Assembly (NCBI RefSeq): GCF_014695975.1
Contig: NZ_JACJPI010000083.1
Location: forward strand, 186,001-250,000
DNA from: Leptolyngbya sp. FACHB-321
Lineage (GTDB): Bacteria; Cyanobacteriota; Cyanobacteriia; Leptolyngbyales; Leptolyngbyaceae
DNA length: 64,000 bases
Reading direction: 5' to 3'
Shown here: one piece after another, positions 28,804 through 37,379 of the stretch
How the letters are laid out: the number at the start of each line of letters is the position of its first letter
Position numbering within the stretch: position 1 is the first letter of the stretch
Made by a program: the position numbers and the translations under genes
Notes under the pieces: model-generated
The model's input: the letters and a program-made list of their open reading frames with translations, nothing else
What the model was told of the DNA's origin: nothing
Databases searched by the model: none

Positions 28804-30120
28804 TTAACCATTTGGATAGTGCTGATCGGGGTTAACTAACCGCAGCAGCTTTTGCTTCACCTGGGCATCAAAAACACCCCATTTCATCTTGGCGTATTCA
28901 GAGCTTTCGGTAAAACCAGACAGAAAGCCAAGGGGGATTTCAAACCCACCTGCCTGCGATCGTCCGCCGCCAAAGAAACGTCCTTGTGCATCTTGACCAA
29001 AGGCTTCTTTGATAAACTCGTCTGGGTCAAGCGTCAGTTTGTCAGTACGAAGTGAGCCAACGACGACTTCTAACTCTTCATCCTCATCGTGGACAATGCC
29101 ATAAACAACCGCCGTGTGAACGTTTTCTTCAGTAACGAGAAAGTCTGCTGCCTGGGGAATGGCATCACGATCGTCATAGCGAAGATAGCCAACCCCCGCG
29201 ATCGAAAAGTTGTTTTGCACGATACGGTTCTTCAACGCGCGCTCGATCACATCCATCACTTGGCGCGACCGAGACGACTGCAGGACGGCATTCAGCAGTT
29301 GAGCGTCGTAAAAGCGGCTCAAGTATGCGGCTGCCAGAAAATCTTCTTCGCCCGCCTGCCGTAGCGCATTAGTATCAGACCGCAACCCATGCATCAGTGC
29401 CGTTGCACATTTAACGTGTTCACTAGTATTGCTATCCAGCTTGAGCAGTCCTGCCTGGAGGTATTGCGTCAGGATGGTGGCTGTGGCACGGGTGTAGGGA
29501 CGAATATCGACAAACTCAGCGTTAAGGTCTCCTTGCATACTGTGGTGATCAATCACAACCGTAATGGGAATGCCCGCTTGCTGCACAGACGGCAATAGTT
29601 GGCTGGTGGTTCCCTGGTTGTCGAGCAAAGCACAGCCTTGATATTTCGATAAATCTCGGCTCTTTAAAACTTGCGGCGTGAGGCGCTGCACCGGTAAATT
29701 GGTCAGCTTGACGAGAGCAACATTTTCCTGGTGGCTAAGGGTGCCCGCATAAACCATCTCGCACTGAATGTCGTATTTCTGAGCAATCAGCTTGTAAGTC
29801 CAGGCAGATGAGAGCGCATCTGGATCAGGAAAATCTTGAAGAATCAGGAGTTGACGATCGCCCCGATGCCGCTCTAAAGTTTGGTGAAGTTCTTCTACCT
29901 TCTGACTTTGCTCTGAAGACCGAGGCACGTCATAGGCAAACGGCTGAACTATTTGGTTCGCTCCTGAATGGTTAGATGATTGACTGCGTAGAGATGGCTG
30001 AAGCGGTCTTGCAGCAAACTGGTCTGTCTGCTCGACAGTATTTGGAGCCACCTGGACGCTCAAGGGATGTGTTTCCGTGAGCAATAACAGACTGTCGAGG
30101 GAGGGAGACGAATCGTGCAT
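28804..30120 (-). CDS. DHH-family phosphoesterase (NrnA-like)
   Basis: A 438-residue protein. After about 85 polar residues it has the DHH domain: DFPDPDAL (motif I, DxD), ALLDNQGT (motif II), VIDHHSM (motif III, the DHH), then a DHHA1-type C-terminus with GGGRSQAGGFEIPLG (GGGH-like, the final His replaced by Arg-Ser). Members of the NrnA/GdpP branch degrade short RNA, pAp or cyclic dinucleotides with Mn2+. The changed GGGH motif is worth noting. The long N-terminal part is unique to cyanobacterial forms as far as I can tell. ATG 30120. Confidence 0.87.
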   Translation of the reverse strand: MHDSSPSLDSLLLLTETHPLSVQVAPNTVEQTDQFAARPLQPSLRSQSSNHSGANQIVQPFAYDVPRSSEQSQKVEELHQTLERHRGDRQLLILQDFPDPDALSSAWTYKLIAQKYDIQCEMVYAGTLSHQENVALVKLTNLPVQRLTPQVLKSRDLSKYQGCALLDNQGTTSQLLPSVQQAGIPITVVIDHHSMQGDLNAEFVDIRPYTRATATILTQYLQAGLLKLDSNTSEHVKCATALMHGLRSDTNALRQAGEEDFLAAAYLSRFYDAQLLNAVLQSSRSRQVMDVIERALKNRIVQNNFSIAGVGYLRYDDRDAIPQAADFLVTEENVHTAVVYGIVHDEDEELEVVVGSLRTDKLTLDPDEFIKEAFGQDAQGRFFGGGRSQAGGFEIPLGFLSGFTESSEYAKMKWGVFDAQVKQKLLRLVNPDQHYPNG

Positions 30121-30412
30121 ATGGGGTTAAAAGGTGAGTGAAGCTTTGCTTCGGCGCGTACTCTACGACCCTTACAGAGATTGGCAAGGGTCAAACTATG
30201 GGTACTGTTTCGATCTTCGCAAAAAAAAGGTGAAACGTCATAAGCCAAACGCTATATCTCTCGACTGGCCAACCTGATCCCAGGTCAGCCCAATGAGCTA
30301 GATTGTGGCTGGGATAACATTAAGCGTTTTGATGCCGTTTTCTGAGTCTACTGCTACAGCGCTACTTCTAACGACTTGCTTCGACAAGAGCACACTCTTG
30401 AAGGGTCGATCG

Positions 30413-30910
30413 TTAGATACCGATTACGTACTTGCGCCACTCTTGATTGACTCCGTTCTTGAGATGCTTGGTTACTTCAAAATATAAACCGCTGTAAGGT
30501 TTGCGTGGTGCCACATCGAGCAACATATTAGCTTCTTTGGGAGTACGATTGCCCTTTCTAACGTTGCAACGCACGCACGCCGTAACGATGTTTTCCCAAG
30601 AATCGCCGCCGCCTCGCGATCGCGGAATCACATGATCAAGCGTTAAATCATCGCCAATATAGCCACAGTATTGGCAGGAATGGCTGTCTCGGTGAAGGAG
30701 GTTGCGGCGGGTTAGCGGAATTTCTTTATAGGGCACGCGGACGTAGTGGCGCAGCCGGATTACCGTTGGCAGTGGAAAGCCAGAATAAATGTACTTGCCG
30801 TTGTGTTCAACCTGCTCGGCTTTGCCTTTAATGAGCAAAACCACTGCCCTACGCCAGCTCGTAATGTTGAGCGGTTCGTAAGACGCATTCAGCACCAGAA
30901 CCTTGCCCAT
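30413..30910 (-). CDS. HNH endonuclease
   Basis: A 165-residue protein with the HNH core at about residues 75-125: CQYCGYIGDDLTLDHVIPRSRGGGDSWENIVTACVRCNVRKGNR. It has both CxxC pairs for structural zinc and the DHV-N-H pattern of catalytic HNH. The N-terminal MGKVLVLNASYEPLNITSWRRAVVLL is the cyanobacterial/plant-conserved leader of this family. These small HNH proteins are widely conserved outside mobile elements, and their role (possibly DNA repair or defence) is unknown. ATG 30910. Confidence 0.95.
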   Translation of the reverse strand: MGKVLVLNASYEPLNITSWRRAVVLLIKGKAEQVEHNGKYIYSGFPLPTVIRLRHYVRVPYKEIPLTRRNLLHRDSHSCQYCGYIGDDLTLDHVIPRSRGGGDSWENIVTACVRCNVRKGNRTPKEANMLLDVAPRKPYSGLYFEVTKHLKNGVNQEWRKYVIGI

Positions 30911-31063
30911 TGATAATTCTGTTGAAACAAGAGTTTCACAAATGGTAACACATGTGATAGAGGAGCGTAGCAGTCCCGCTAGGAGCAGGTGATCGGTCAG
31001 CAGGTGCGCGTTTAGTGTAGATTGCGATTAAGCAACCAGCCCCCTATCAAGCTCTCTCAGTTT

Positions 31064-31912
31064 ATGTCTCAACTACTCACGCCCTTGAACACCTATGCCT
31101 GCTTTAACGGCACCGTTAGTTTTTATAGCCATCCATCCACTACTTGCAAGGGGGAGATGAAGTTTACAGTTTATTTGCCGCCACGATCGCAGTCTGAACC
31201 TTTGCCCGTACTGTACTTTTTGTCAGGACTGACCTGTACTGAAGAAAACTTTATAGTGAAGGCGGGAGCGCAGCAATTTGCAGCAAAATATGGCGTAATT
31301 CTGGTGGCACCCGATACCAGCCCACGTGGTGCAAACATTCCTGGTGAAGAGGACGACTGGGATTTTGGCACTGGCGCTGGCTTTTACGTTGATGCTACGC
31401 AAGAACCGTGGCGATCGCACTACCAGATGTACAGCTACGTGACCCAAGAACTACCTGCAATTATTGCTGCTCATTTCCCTATAAAAACAGACCGTCAAGG
31501 CATCTTTGGTCATTCTATGGGCGGGCATGGAGCATTAGTCTGTGCGTTGCGAAACCCGGAGCAGTATCGATCAGTGTCTGCCTTTGCGCCGATCGTTGCT
31601 CCTATGCGTGTGCCCTGGGGACAAAAAGCCTTTACTAACTATCTCGGAGTCGATGAGGAAACGTGGCGATCGTACGATGCCAGCGAACTTGTGCTAACAA
31701 CTCAACTCAAACACTCAATTTTGATTGACCAGGGTACGGCTGATACGTTTTTAGAAAAACAGTTAATGCCACAGGTGTTTGAGCAAGCATGCGCGAAGTC
31801 AGGACAACCACTAACGCTACGAATGCAAGACGGCTACGACCACAGCTATTACTTCATCTCCACCTTTGTCGAAGACCACATTCGCCATCATGCCGAGATT
31901 CTTTGGAGTTAA
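31064..31912 (+). CDS. fghA: S-formylglutathione hydrolase
   Basis: An alpha/beta hydrolase of 282 residues from ATG 31064; an in-frame start at 31022 would add 14. The esterase-D pattern is clear: FLSGLTCTEENF, APDTSPRGANIPGE, GHSMGGHGAL (nucleophile Ser about 148) and GYDHSYYFISTFVEDHIRHH near the C-terminus. It hydrolyses S-formylglutathione to formate and glutathione in formaldehyde detoxification. The glutathione-dependent dehydrogenase partner is not in the window. The gene is divergent from the HNH gene. Confidence 0.95.
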   Translation: MSQLLTPLNTYACFNGTVSFYSHPSTTCKGEMKFTVYLPPRSQSEPLPVLYFLSGLTCTEENFIVKAGAQQFAAKYGVILVAPDTSPRGANIPGEEDDWDFGTGAGFYVDATQEPWRSHYQMYSYVTQELPAIIAAHFPIKTDRQGIFGHSMGGHGALVCALRNPEQYRSVSAFAPIVAPMRVPWGQKAFTNYLGVDEETWRSYDASELVLTTQLKHSILIDQGTADTFLEKQLMPQVFEQACAKSGQPLTLRMQDGYDHSYYFISTFVEDHIRHHAEILWS

Positions 31913-31999
31913 TGAAAGCTCGTGTTTTGCAACAGTAGAGAGCTTAGAGAACTGTTAGAAGTGCTACAAGTTTGAGACATCTAGCTCATAGAAAGCAAC

Positions 32000-32410
32000 A
32001 TGAAAACGCCAAAACAAGTGCTTCAAGACTGGGTTGCTGCTTACAATGCTCGCGACCCTTATGCCCTGGTTGAGCTTTATCACGAAGACGCGGTGAACCA
32101 TCAGGTTGCTTTTGGCGATCCTCTTAAAGGACGCGAAGCACTACTTGAGAGTTTTGTCGCTTTCTTTGGTGCCTTTCCTGATAATTACACTCATGTTGAA
32201 AATCTCTTTGCAGATGATGAGTGGGGAATAGTCGAGTGGAGTGGTGGTGGTACCTTTCTGGGCGAACTTGATGGCAGCCCACCTACTGGTAAGCGATATA
32301 CCCTGCAAGGCTGTGGCTTCTTTCATATTCTTGATGGCAAAATTCATTTTCAGCGTGGGTACATCGACAAATACACCTGGTTTACTCAAATTGGGCTACC
32401 GGTTTCATAA
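32000..32410 (+). CDS. NTF2-like (SnoaL-type) protein
   Basis: A 136-residue protein with the cone-shaped NTF2/SnoaL fold pattern: VLQDWVAAYNARDPYALVELYHEDAVNHQVAFGDPLKGREALLESFVAFFGAFPDNYTHVENLFADDEWG. This fold covers ketosteroid-isomerase-like enzymes, cyclases and non-enzymatic small-molecule binders. No residues here fix an activity. The gene follows fghA by 87 bases on the same strand, possibly one transcript. ATG 32000. Confidence 0.9.
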   Translation: MKTPKQVLQDWVAAYNARDPYALVELYHEDAVNHQVAFGDPLKGREALLESFVAFFGAFPDNYTHVENLFADDEWGIVEWSGGGTFLGELDGSPPTGKRYTLQGCGFFHILDGKIHFQRGYIDKYTWFTQIGLPVS

Positions 32411-32482
32411 GCGTGCAACGGTTGCACTGACGATCTTAGGATGAAGCTCCCTACTTGAAGAAGTCGGGGCTCTGATGCCTAC

Positions 32483-32524
32483 AAAAAAGGCTGATCGATT
32501 AGCATTTGCTATCTCGATCAGCCT
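32483..32524 (-). terminator. Rho-independent terminator of dnaK
   Basis: An 11-base stem (AGGCTGATCGA 32488-32498 with TCGATCAGCCT 32514-32524) encloses a smaller TAGCA/TGCTA stem; reading the minus strand it is followed by T6. It lies 41 bases after the dnaK stop. Confidence 0.9.
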
Positions 32525-32564
32525 AGAAGTTAAGGAGCGGTCAACTTAGCAATAGTCACTAAGA

Positions 32565-34478
32565 CTATTTGGATTCAGTAAAGTCAGCGTCGATCACATC
32601 ATCGTCAGCGCCACCAGAGGGAGGGGTAGGACCACCCATGTCAGGACCACCTGGAGGAGGCGAACCTGCATCACCACCGGCTTGCTGATAGAGGTTGCTG
32701 CTGATGCTGTAAAGCGATTGTTGCAGTTCGCCAGTCAGCGTCTTGATTTGGTCAAAGTCTTCTTTAGCGATCGCGTCGCGCAGATCCTTAATTAGACCTT
32801 CAACTTTGGTCTTATCCGCCGCAGGCACCTTATCACCCAGTTCGTTGATTTGCTTCTCAGCTTGGTAGGTCAACGAATCCGCCTGGTTTTTCAGGTCGAT
32901 CTTTTCACGCCGCTCTTTATCAGCAGTGGCATTTTGCTCGGCTTCGCGCACCATGCGTTCCACATCGTCCTTCGGCAGGGTCGAGGCACCCGTAATGCTG
33001 ATGGACTGTTCCTTGCCAGTGCCCTTGTCCTTAGCGGTGACGTTAAGAATACCGTTTGCGTCGATGTCAAAGGTGACTTCGATTTGCGGTACGCCACGTG
33101 GTGCAGAGGGAATGCCATCAAGACGAAAGACACCCAAGTCTTTGTTGTCGTTCGCCATTTCGCGCTCACCCTGGAGAATGTGGATTTCCACATTGCTTTG
33201 ACCATCGACCGCCGTTGAGAAGACTTCTGACTTCTTGGTGGGGATAGTGGTGTTGCGAGGAATAATCTTGGTCATCACGCCGCCCAAGGTTTCGACACCA
33301 AGAGACAGTGGGGTGACATCCAGCAGCAGAATGTCTTTGACTTCGCCTGACAGCACACCTGCTTGTACAGCAGCACCAACAGCAACCACTTCGTCAGGAT
33401 TTACAGTTTGGTTAGGGTCTTTGCCCAGAACTCGCTTCACCAGTTCTTGTACAGCCGGAATCCGGGTGGAACCACCGACCAATACCACTTCTTCAATGCT
33501 GCTTTTATCGAGCTTGGCATCACGGAGTGCGTTTTCAACAGGGATACGGCAGCGATCGATCAGGTCAGCGCAGAGTTCTTCAAACTTCTGACGAGTCAGG
33601 GTTGTATCCAAATGCTTGGGTCCGTCCTGAGTCGCAGTGATGAAGGGAAGGTTGACTTCTGCCTGCGTCACGCTAGAGAGTTCGATCTTGGCTTTTTCTG
33701 CTGCTTCAGTCAGACGTTGCAGCGCTTGCTTGTCTTTGCGAAGGTCAATACCTTCTGCTTTGCGGAACTCTTCTGCAAGATAGTCCACAATTTTCTTGTC
33801 AAAGTCGTCGCCACCTAAGTGGGTATCACCAGAGGTTGACAACACTTCAAACACGCCATCGCCGACTTCCAGGATCGATACGTCAAATGTACCGCCGCCC
33901 AAGTCAAAGACGATGATGGTTTCGTTGCTCTTCTTATCCAAGCCGTATGCCAGCGAGGCAGCAGTCGGCTCGTTGATAATCCGTAGCACTTCAACACCTG
34001 CAATCTTGCCTGCGTCTTTTGTTGCTTGACGCTGCGAGTCGTTGAAGTAAGCGGGAACCGTGATGACTGCTTGAGTCACCGTTTCGCCGAGATACTTGCT
34101 TGCATCTTCGACCAGCTTCCGCAACACTTGTGCAGAGATTTCTTCGGGTGCAAACTGCTTGCTAGCAGCGGGACAGTCCAGCTTCACGTTGTTGTTAACG
34201 TTGAGAACTTTGTAAGCAACCTCGGTCGCTTCGTGCGTAATCTCGTCGTAGCGACGACCAATGAAACGCTTCACTGAATAGAACGTGTTTTCGGGGTTCA
34301 TGACCGCCTGACGCTTGGCGATTTGCCCGACGAGACGATCGCCATTCTTCGCAAAGGCGACCACAGAAGGAGTAGTACGGAACCCTTCAGCATTGGCAAT
34401 GACAGTGGGCTTACCACCCTCCATCACTGCGACGCATGAGTTGGTTGTACCTAAGTCAATTCCAACAACTTTTGCCAT
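32565..34478 (-). CDS. dnaK: Chaperone DnaK (Hsp70)
   Basis: A 637-residue Hsp70 from ATG 34478 ([21 protein letters not shown]); an upstream start at 34535 would add a non-homologous leader. Motifs: nucleotide-binding [21 protein letters not shown], hinge segment [17 protein letters not shown], substrate-binding domain, and a Gly/Pro-rich C-terminus ending [13 protein letters not shown]. It folds and refolds proteins with DnaJ and GrpE, neither of which is present. Cyanobacteria usually have two or three DnaK forms; the EEVD-like tail and length suit the main DnaK2 type, by inference. hsp20 lies 293 bases upstream on the same strand. Confidence 0.97.
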   Translation of the reverse strand: MAKVVGIDLGTTNSCVAVMEGGKPTVIANAEGFRTTPSVVAFAKNGDRLVGQIAKRQAVMNPENTFYSVKRFIGRRYDEITHEATEVAYKVLNVNNNVKLDCPAASKQFAPEEISAQVLRKLVEDASKYLGETVTQAVITVPAYFNDSQRQATKDAGKIAGVEVLRIINEPTAASLAYGLDKKSNETIIVFDLGGGTFDVSILEVGDGVFEVLSTSGDTHLGGDDFDKKIVDYLAEEFRKAEGIDLRKDKQALQRLTEAAEKAKIELSSVTQAEVNLPFITATQDGPKHLDTTLTRQKFEELCADLIDRCRIPVENALRDAKLDKSSIEEVVLVGGSTRIPAVQELVKRVLGKDPNQTVNPDEVVAVGAAVQAGVLSGEVKDILLLDVTPLSLGVETLGGVMTKIIPRNTTIPTKKSEVFSTAVDGQSNVEIHILQGEREMANDNKDLGVFRLDGIPSAPRGVPQIEVTFDIDANGILNVTAKDKGTGKEQSISITGASTLPKDDVERMVREAEQNATADKERREKIDLKNQADSLTYQAEKQINELGDKVPAADKTKVEGLIKDLRDAIAKEDFDQIKTLTGELQQSLYSISSNLYQQAGGDAGSPPPGGPDMGGPTPPSGGADDDVIDADFTESK

Positions 34479-34702
34479 GAGTGCTTCGGCTCCATCAAAT
34501 TTACAAAAACAATTACGGGGGTGGCAGCTAGCCAATCAAGCCAGAGCAGGTAAGCGCCATCAGTTAAAGTCAGGCGGTCAGCAAGAACGCTCTTGATATT
34601 ACTAAGAGGCACACAACGCGCCTTCTACTCTCTCTATACTGATTGCGATTGATGCTCTGATGAAGGCGTATTTACCGAACCTACGGTTGGACGGTTGAGA
34701 AG

Positions 34703-34763
34703 AAAGGATAAAAGATGAAGGCTAAAGGCTTAATTGCTTTTTATACTTCATCCCTTATCCTTT
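34703..34763 (-). terminator. Large hairpin between hsp20 and dnaK
   Basis: AAAGGATAA (34703-34711) pairs with TTATCCTTT (34755-34763) and, further in, GATGAAG (34714-34720) with CTTCATC (34746-34752). It is downstream of hsp20 and may end its transcript or protect the 3' end. It belongs to the spacer-repeat class. Confidence 0.6.
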
Positions 34764-34771
34764 AGCCTTTC

Positions 34772-35314
34772 CTATGCAGCTTTCTCAGCCCAAACGTCAT
34801 CAGTGTGTGTCGTTTGCGTTTCAGCAGGCATGTGATTGCTGTCGGCTTCTAGCTTGGGTTCGGTGATCGCGTCAGCCAAGTTAACCTTCACAACTTTGGG
34901 GCGATCGCTCACTACTTTGGGTAGCGTCAGGGTCAGAATGCCATCAGTAAAGTCAGCTTTAACCTGATCGTTTTGGATGGCAACTGGTAGGGGCACTACA
35001 CGGCGGAAACTACCGTAGCGGAACTCAGACCGGAAAAACTTGCCGTCTTCATTCTTAGTTTCAGAGCGATACTCACCAGTGATAGAAACGCCTGCGCGAG
35101 TTACCTGAATATCTAGATCTTTGGCAGCAATGCCGGGAAGTTCAGCACGAAGCACAAACGCTGCATCAGTCGCTTTGAGTTCGATCGCGGGTGTCCAAGT
35201 GTGAGCAGCAGGAGCAGCCGTGCGATTAGCTGGAGTGAAATCGTCAAACAGTCGATCGAGTTGACGACTCAAGGTTTCGATTTCTTGCCAAGGTTGCCAG
35301 CGAATGAGTGACAT
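34772..35314 (-). CDS. hspA: Small heat-shock protein Hsp20
   Basis: A 180-residue alpha-crystallin protein from ATG 35314 (MSLIRWQPWQEIETLSRQLDRLFDD), with AGAGGTCC upstream. The alpha-crystallin domain spans about residues 45-140 (WTPAIELKATDAAFVLRAELPGIAAKDLDIQV, FRSEFRYGSFRRVVPLP, ADFTDGILTLTLPK) and has a C-terminal tail of about 40 residues. It is an ATP-independent holdase, in cyanobacteria associated with thylakoid and phycobilisome stability. A start at 35398 adds a leader that looks non-coding. It precedes dnaK and is on the same strand; I saw no CIRCE element. Confidence 0.96.
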   Translation of the reverse strand: MSLIRWQPWQEIETLSRQLDRLFDDFTPANRTAAPAAHTWTPAIELKATDAAFVLRAELPGIAAKDLDIQVTRAGVSITGEYRSETKNEDGKFFRSEFRYGSFRRVVPLPVAIQNDQVKADFTDGILTLTLPKVVSDRPKVVKVNLADAITEPKLEADSNHMPAETQTTHTDDVWAEKAA

Positions 35315-36007
35315 GGTGGAAGGACCTCTTGAAAGCGATGGGACTTGAGAAAGAGTGCGCTGCGGTAAGCGAGGCGAAAATCTATAACGTTGCAACATTA
35401 ATCGTTGAGATAGTGAGAAAGGCTGGCAATGTTGTTAGTAAAACGATGTCTTTAGCAGTCAGCTTTACTAATAGCGCCAATGAATCTAATGTAGGGCAGC
35501 AAGGGCGTTACAACATTGGGGTAAACCGTCAAGGCACAGTTGTAGTTACCGATAAAGACTTATTTTCGAACCATTTTATACAGCGGAGAACCGTCTTTTT
35601 AGTTGGGTTTTCCGTCGCTTTTCGTAGAGTAGCTTTGGCGACTGAAGTCGCAGTTACACGGACACTAGCGTAGCCATGCCCGAAGGGCTATAAACTGCCC
35701 CTAGCTTGACAGCATGCAAGAAACGCAGGTTCTAAAACCCTTAACTTTCCGTAGTCCGTGTCGGTGAGCTTTATCTATGTAATCGCGGTTTTAACCGCCA
35801 GACATTTTTCAAACAACCTCTTCATTGAAGGGCAAGGACAGTTCAAGTTCGGTAGTAGCTAGTAACCAGAATGATGAAAGCCGAACAATCTGTAGGAGTA
35901 ATCGTCTTTGGCATGGCTACGCCAAGGCAATGCCGTGCCTTCAAATGAAAAGCTCGACTTGATTTAGTCCTTTAATCTGTGCCCTTTCGTAGCGTTCTCT
36001 AACGGTA
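35315..36007. other. 693-base spacer with small hairpins
   Basis: No coding signal I trust. It contains small inverted repeats of the cyanobacterial spacer type: GCGACT-GA-AGTCGC (35638-35651), GCGGTT-TT-AACCGC (35785-35798), TTGGC/GCCAA (35908-35925). A promoter for hsp20 must lie in its left part. Confidence 0.5.
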
Positions 36008-37105
36008 TTAGCTCTGGCTGCCCGGAAATGTTATCTGTACCGTAGTTTGCTGCTCTGGGATACTGTCGATCGTAATGTCGCCGCCGTGCAACTCGATCAG
36101 TCGTTTGGCAATAGCAAAGCCCAACCCCGACCCTTGCTGCTCGTAAAACTTGCGTTCAAACTGCATATAGGCACCCAGGCTAGCAAGCTGTTCTGCGGTC
36201 ATGCCCCGCCCACGATCGGTAATTGTCAGCTTCAAGCCTTCGTCAACGATTCTGGCTGACAGATGAATGGGAGTACCTGCCGCCGAAAATTTGAAAGCAT
36301 TGCCAATTAGCTCTTCCAGCACTTTTTTGAGCTTTAGATCCGAGATCTGGATTTTGGTATCTTGCAAATCTAAATGCAAATCGGCTTCACGTCCTTCTTG
36401 TTTGGCGATCGCCGTTGCCACAGCCATGATCAGCGCCGCAGGAATGCGCGTCTCACCACTACGCAGCAACGCGAGGCGCTCGTCATCACGGGCGGTAATT
36501 TCCAGCTCAGAGTAGAGCAAAAAGTTTTGGATGAGCCGATAGAGCCGCTCGGCAGCGCTATGGATACCTTGCGTTAGTTCGAGTATTTCCTGCCGCTCAA
36601 TGTTTTTGTAATCGTCAATAATCACCTCGGCAAGCCCCAAAATGCCGTTTAGAGGCGTTCGTAGTTCGTGGGGCAATGACAGTGCAATACTGCTTCTCAA
36701 ACTTTCGAGCTGTTGCTGGGACTGTTCAACTAACACTGCCTGTTTAGTAAAGCGGCTGTTGATCGCAGTCAGCAATTCTTTTGCATCACAAGGCTTGGTT
36801 AAATAGTCATCTGCACCCAATGCCATACCGTGACGAAAATCGGTCTTTGCGCCTCGTGCTGTCAGAAAAATGAATGGAATGGCAGCCGTAGCAGTGTCCT
36901 GCCGCAAAGCTTTCAGTACCTCATAGCCATCAAGCTGCGGCATGGTCACATCACACAGAATCAAATCGGGCAAATGCTCCTGTGCCTGTTCAACACCAAT
37001 TTTGCCGTTCTCAGCACCTAGGACGCTGAAGCCTTCAATCTCCAGTAACTCTAGAAGCGGTTCCCGAATGAAGCGATCATCTTCAATGACTAGAATTCTT
37101 TTCAT
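36008..37105 (-). CDS. Hybrid response regulator-histidine kinase
   Basis: A 365-residue protein with an N-terminal receiver domain (LVIEDDRFIREPL, phospho-acceptor in DLILCDVTMPQLDGYE, Lys in LTKPCDAKE) and C-terminal kinase domains: SLPHELRTPLNGILGL (H-box), LEELIGNAFKFS (N-box), DRGRGM (G1), GSGLGFAIAKRLIELHGGDI (G2). The order REC-then-HK means it accepts a phosphate from another kinase and in turn acts as a kinase, a common design in cyanobacterial multistep relays. All catalytic residues seem intact. No membrane span, so it is soluble. Partner unknown. ATG 37105. Confidence 0.93.
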   Translation of the reverse strand: MKRILVIEDDRFIREPLLELLEIEGFSVLGAENGKIGVEQAQEHLPDLILCDVTMPQLDGYEVLKALRQDTATAAIPFIFLTARGAKTDFRHGMALGADDYLTKPCDAKELLTAINSRFTKQAVLVEQSQQQLESLRSSIALSLPHELRTPLNGILGLAEVIIDDYKNIERQEILELTQGIHSAAERLYRLIQNFLLYSELEITARDDERLALLRSGETRIPAALIMAVATAIAKQEGREADLHLDLQDTKIQISDLKLKKVLEELIGNAFKFSAAGTPIHLSARIVDEGLKLTITDRGRGMTAEQLASLGAYMQFERKFYEQQGSGLGFAIAKRLIELHGGDITIDSIPEQQTTVQITFPGSQS

Positions 37106-37321
37106 CGCTTGCTCTCAATGTCACGATTCATGTAGGGGCATACCAAAATCCGACATTGCTGCAATATTCCTGTACTTAAATAATTTGTCAACCGTACTTA
37201 GTGATTGAACGATCGACAGCAAACTGTTCAGCCATGTTTAACCACGTGCGCGATTTGGTTTTGCCTACTCAACCACTATCAGCGGTTCTATCTTCTATTG
37301 TGTGTTGATTTTGAATGCTTC

Positions 37322-37362
37322 GTCGTCCGTGTATTTAGCTGATTCACAATTGTCGTCCGTGT
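37322..37362 (+). promoter_or_regulatory. Direct repeat upstream of glcE
   Basis: GTCGTCCGTGT occurs at 37322-37332 and 37352-37362, 30 bases apart (about three helical turns), the second ending 17 bases before the glcE ATG. Spacing and position suit an operator or activator site; the binding protein is unknown. Confidence 0.35.
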
Positions 37363-37379
37363 GACTGTTAGAGTAGGCT

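Noticed and set aside
30413-30910. HNH protein as part of a homing intron or phage remnant
   Set aside because: No intron boundary or phage genes nearby and the family leader is intact; it looks like a resident gene.
35315-35420. CIRCE element upstream of hsp20
   Set aside because: No TTAGCACTC/GAGTGCTAA inverted repeat is present.
35308-35673. 121-residue plus-strand frame upstream of hsp20
   Set aside because: It starts inside the hsp20 start region, has no recognisable pattern and passes through spacer hairpins; it is likely chance.
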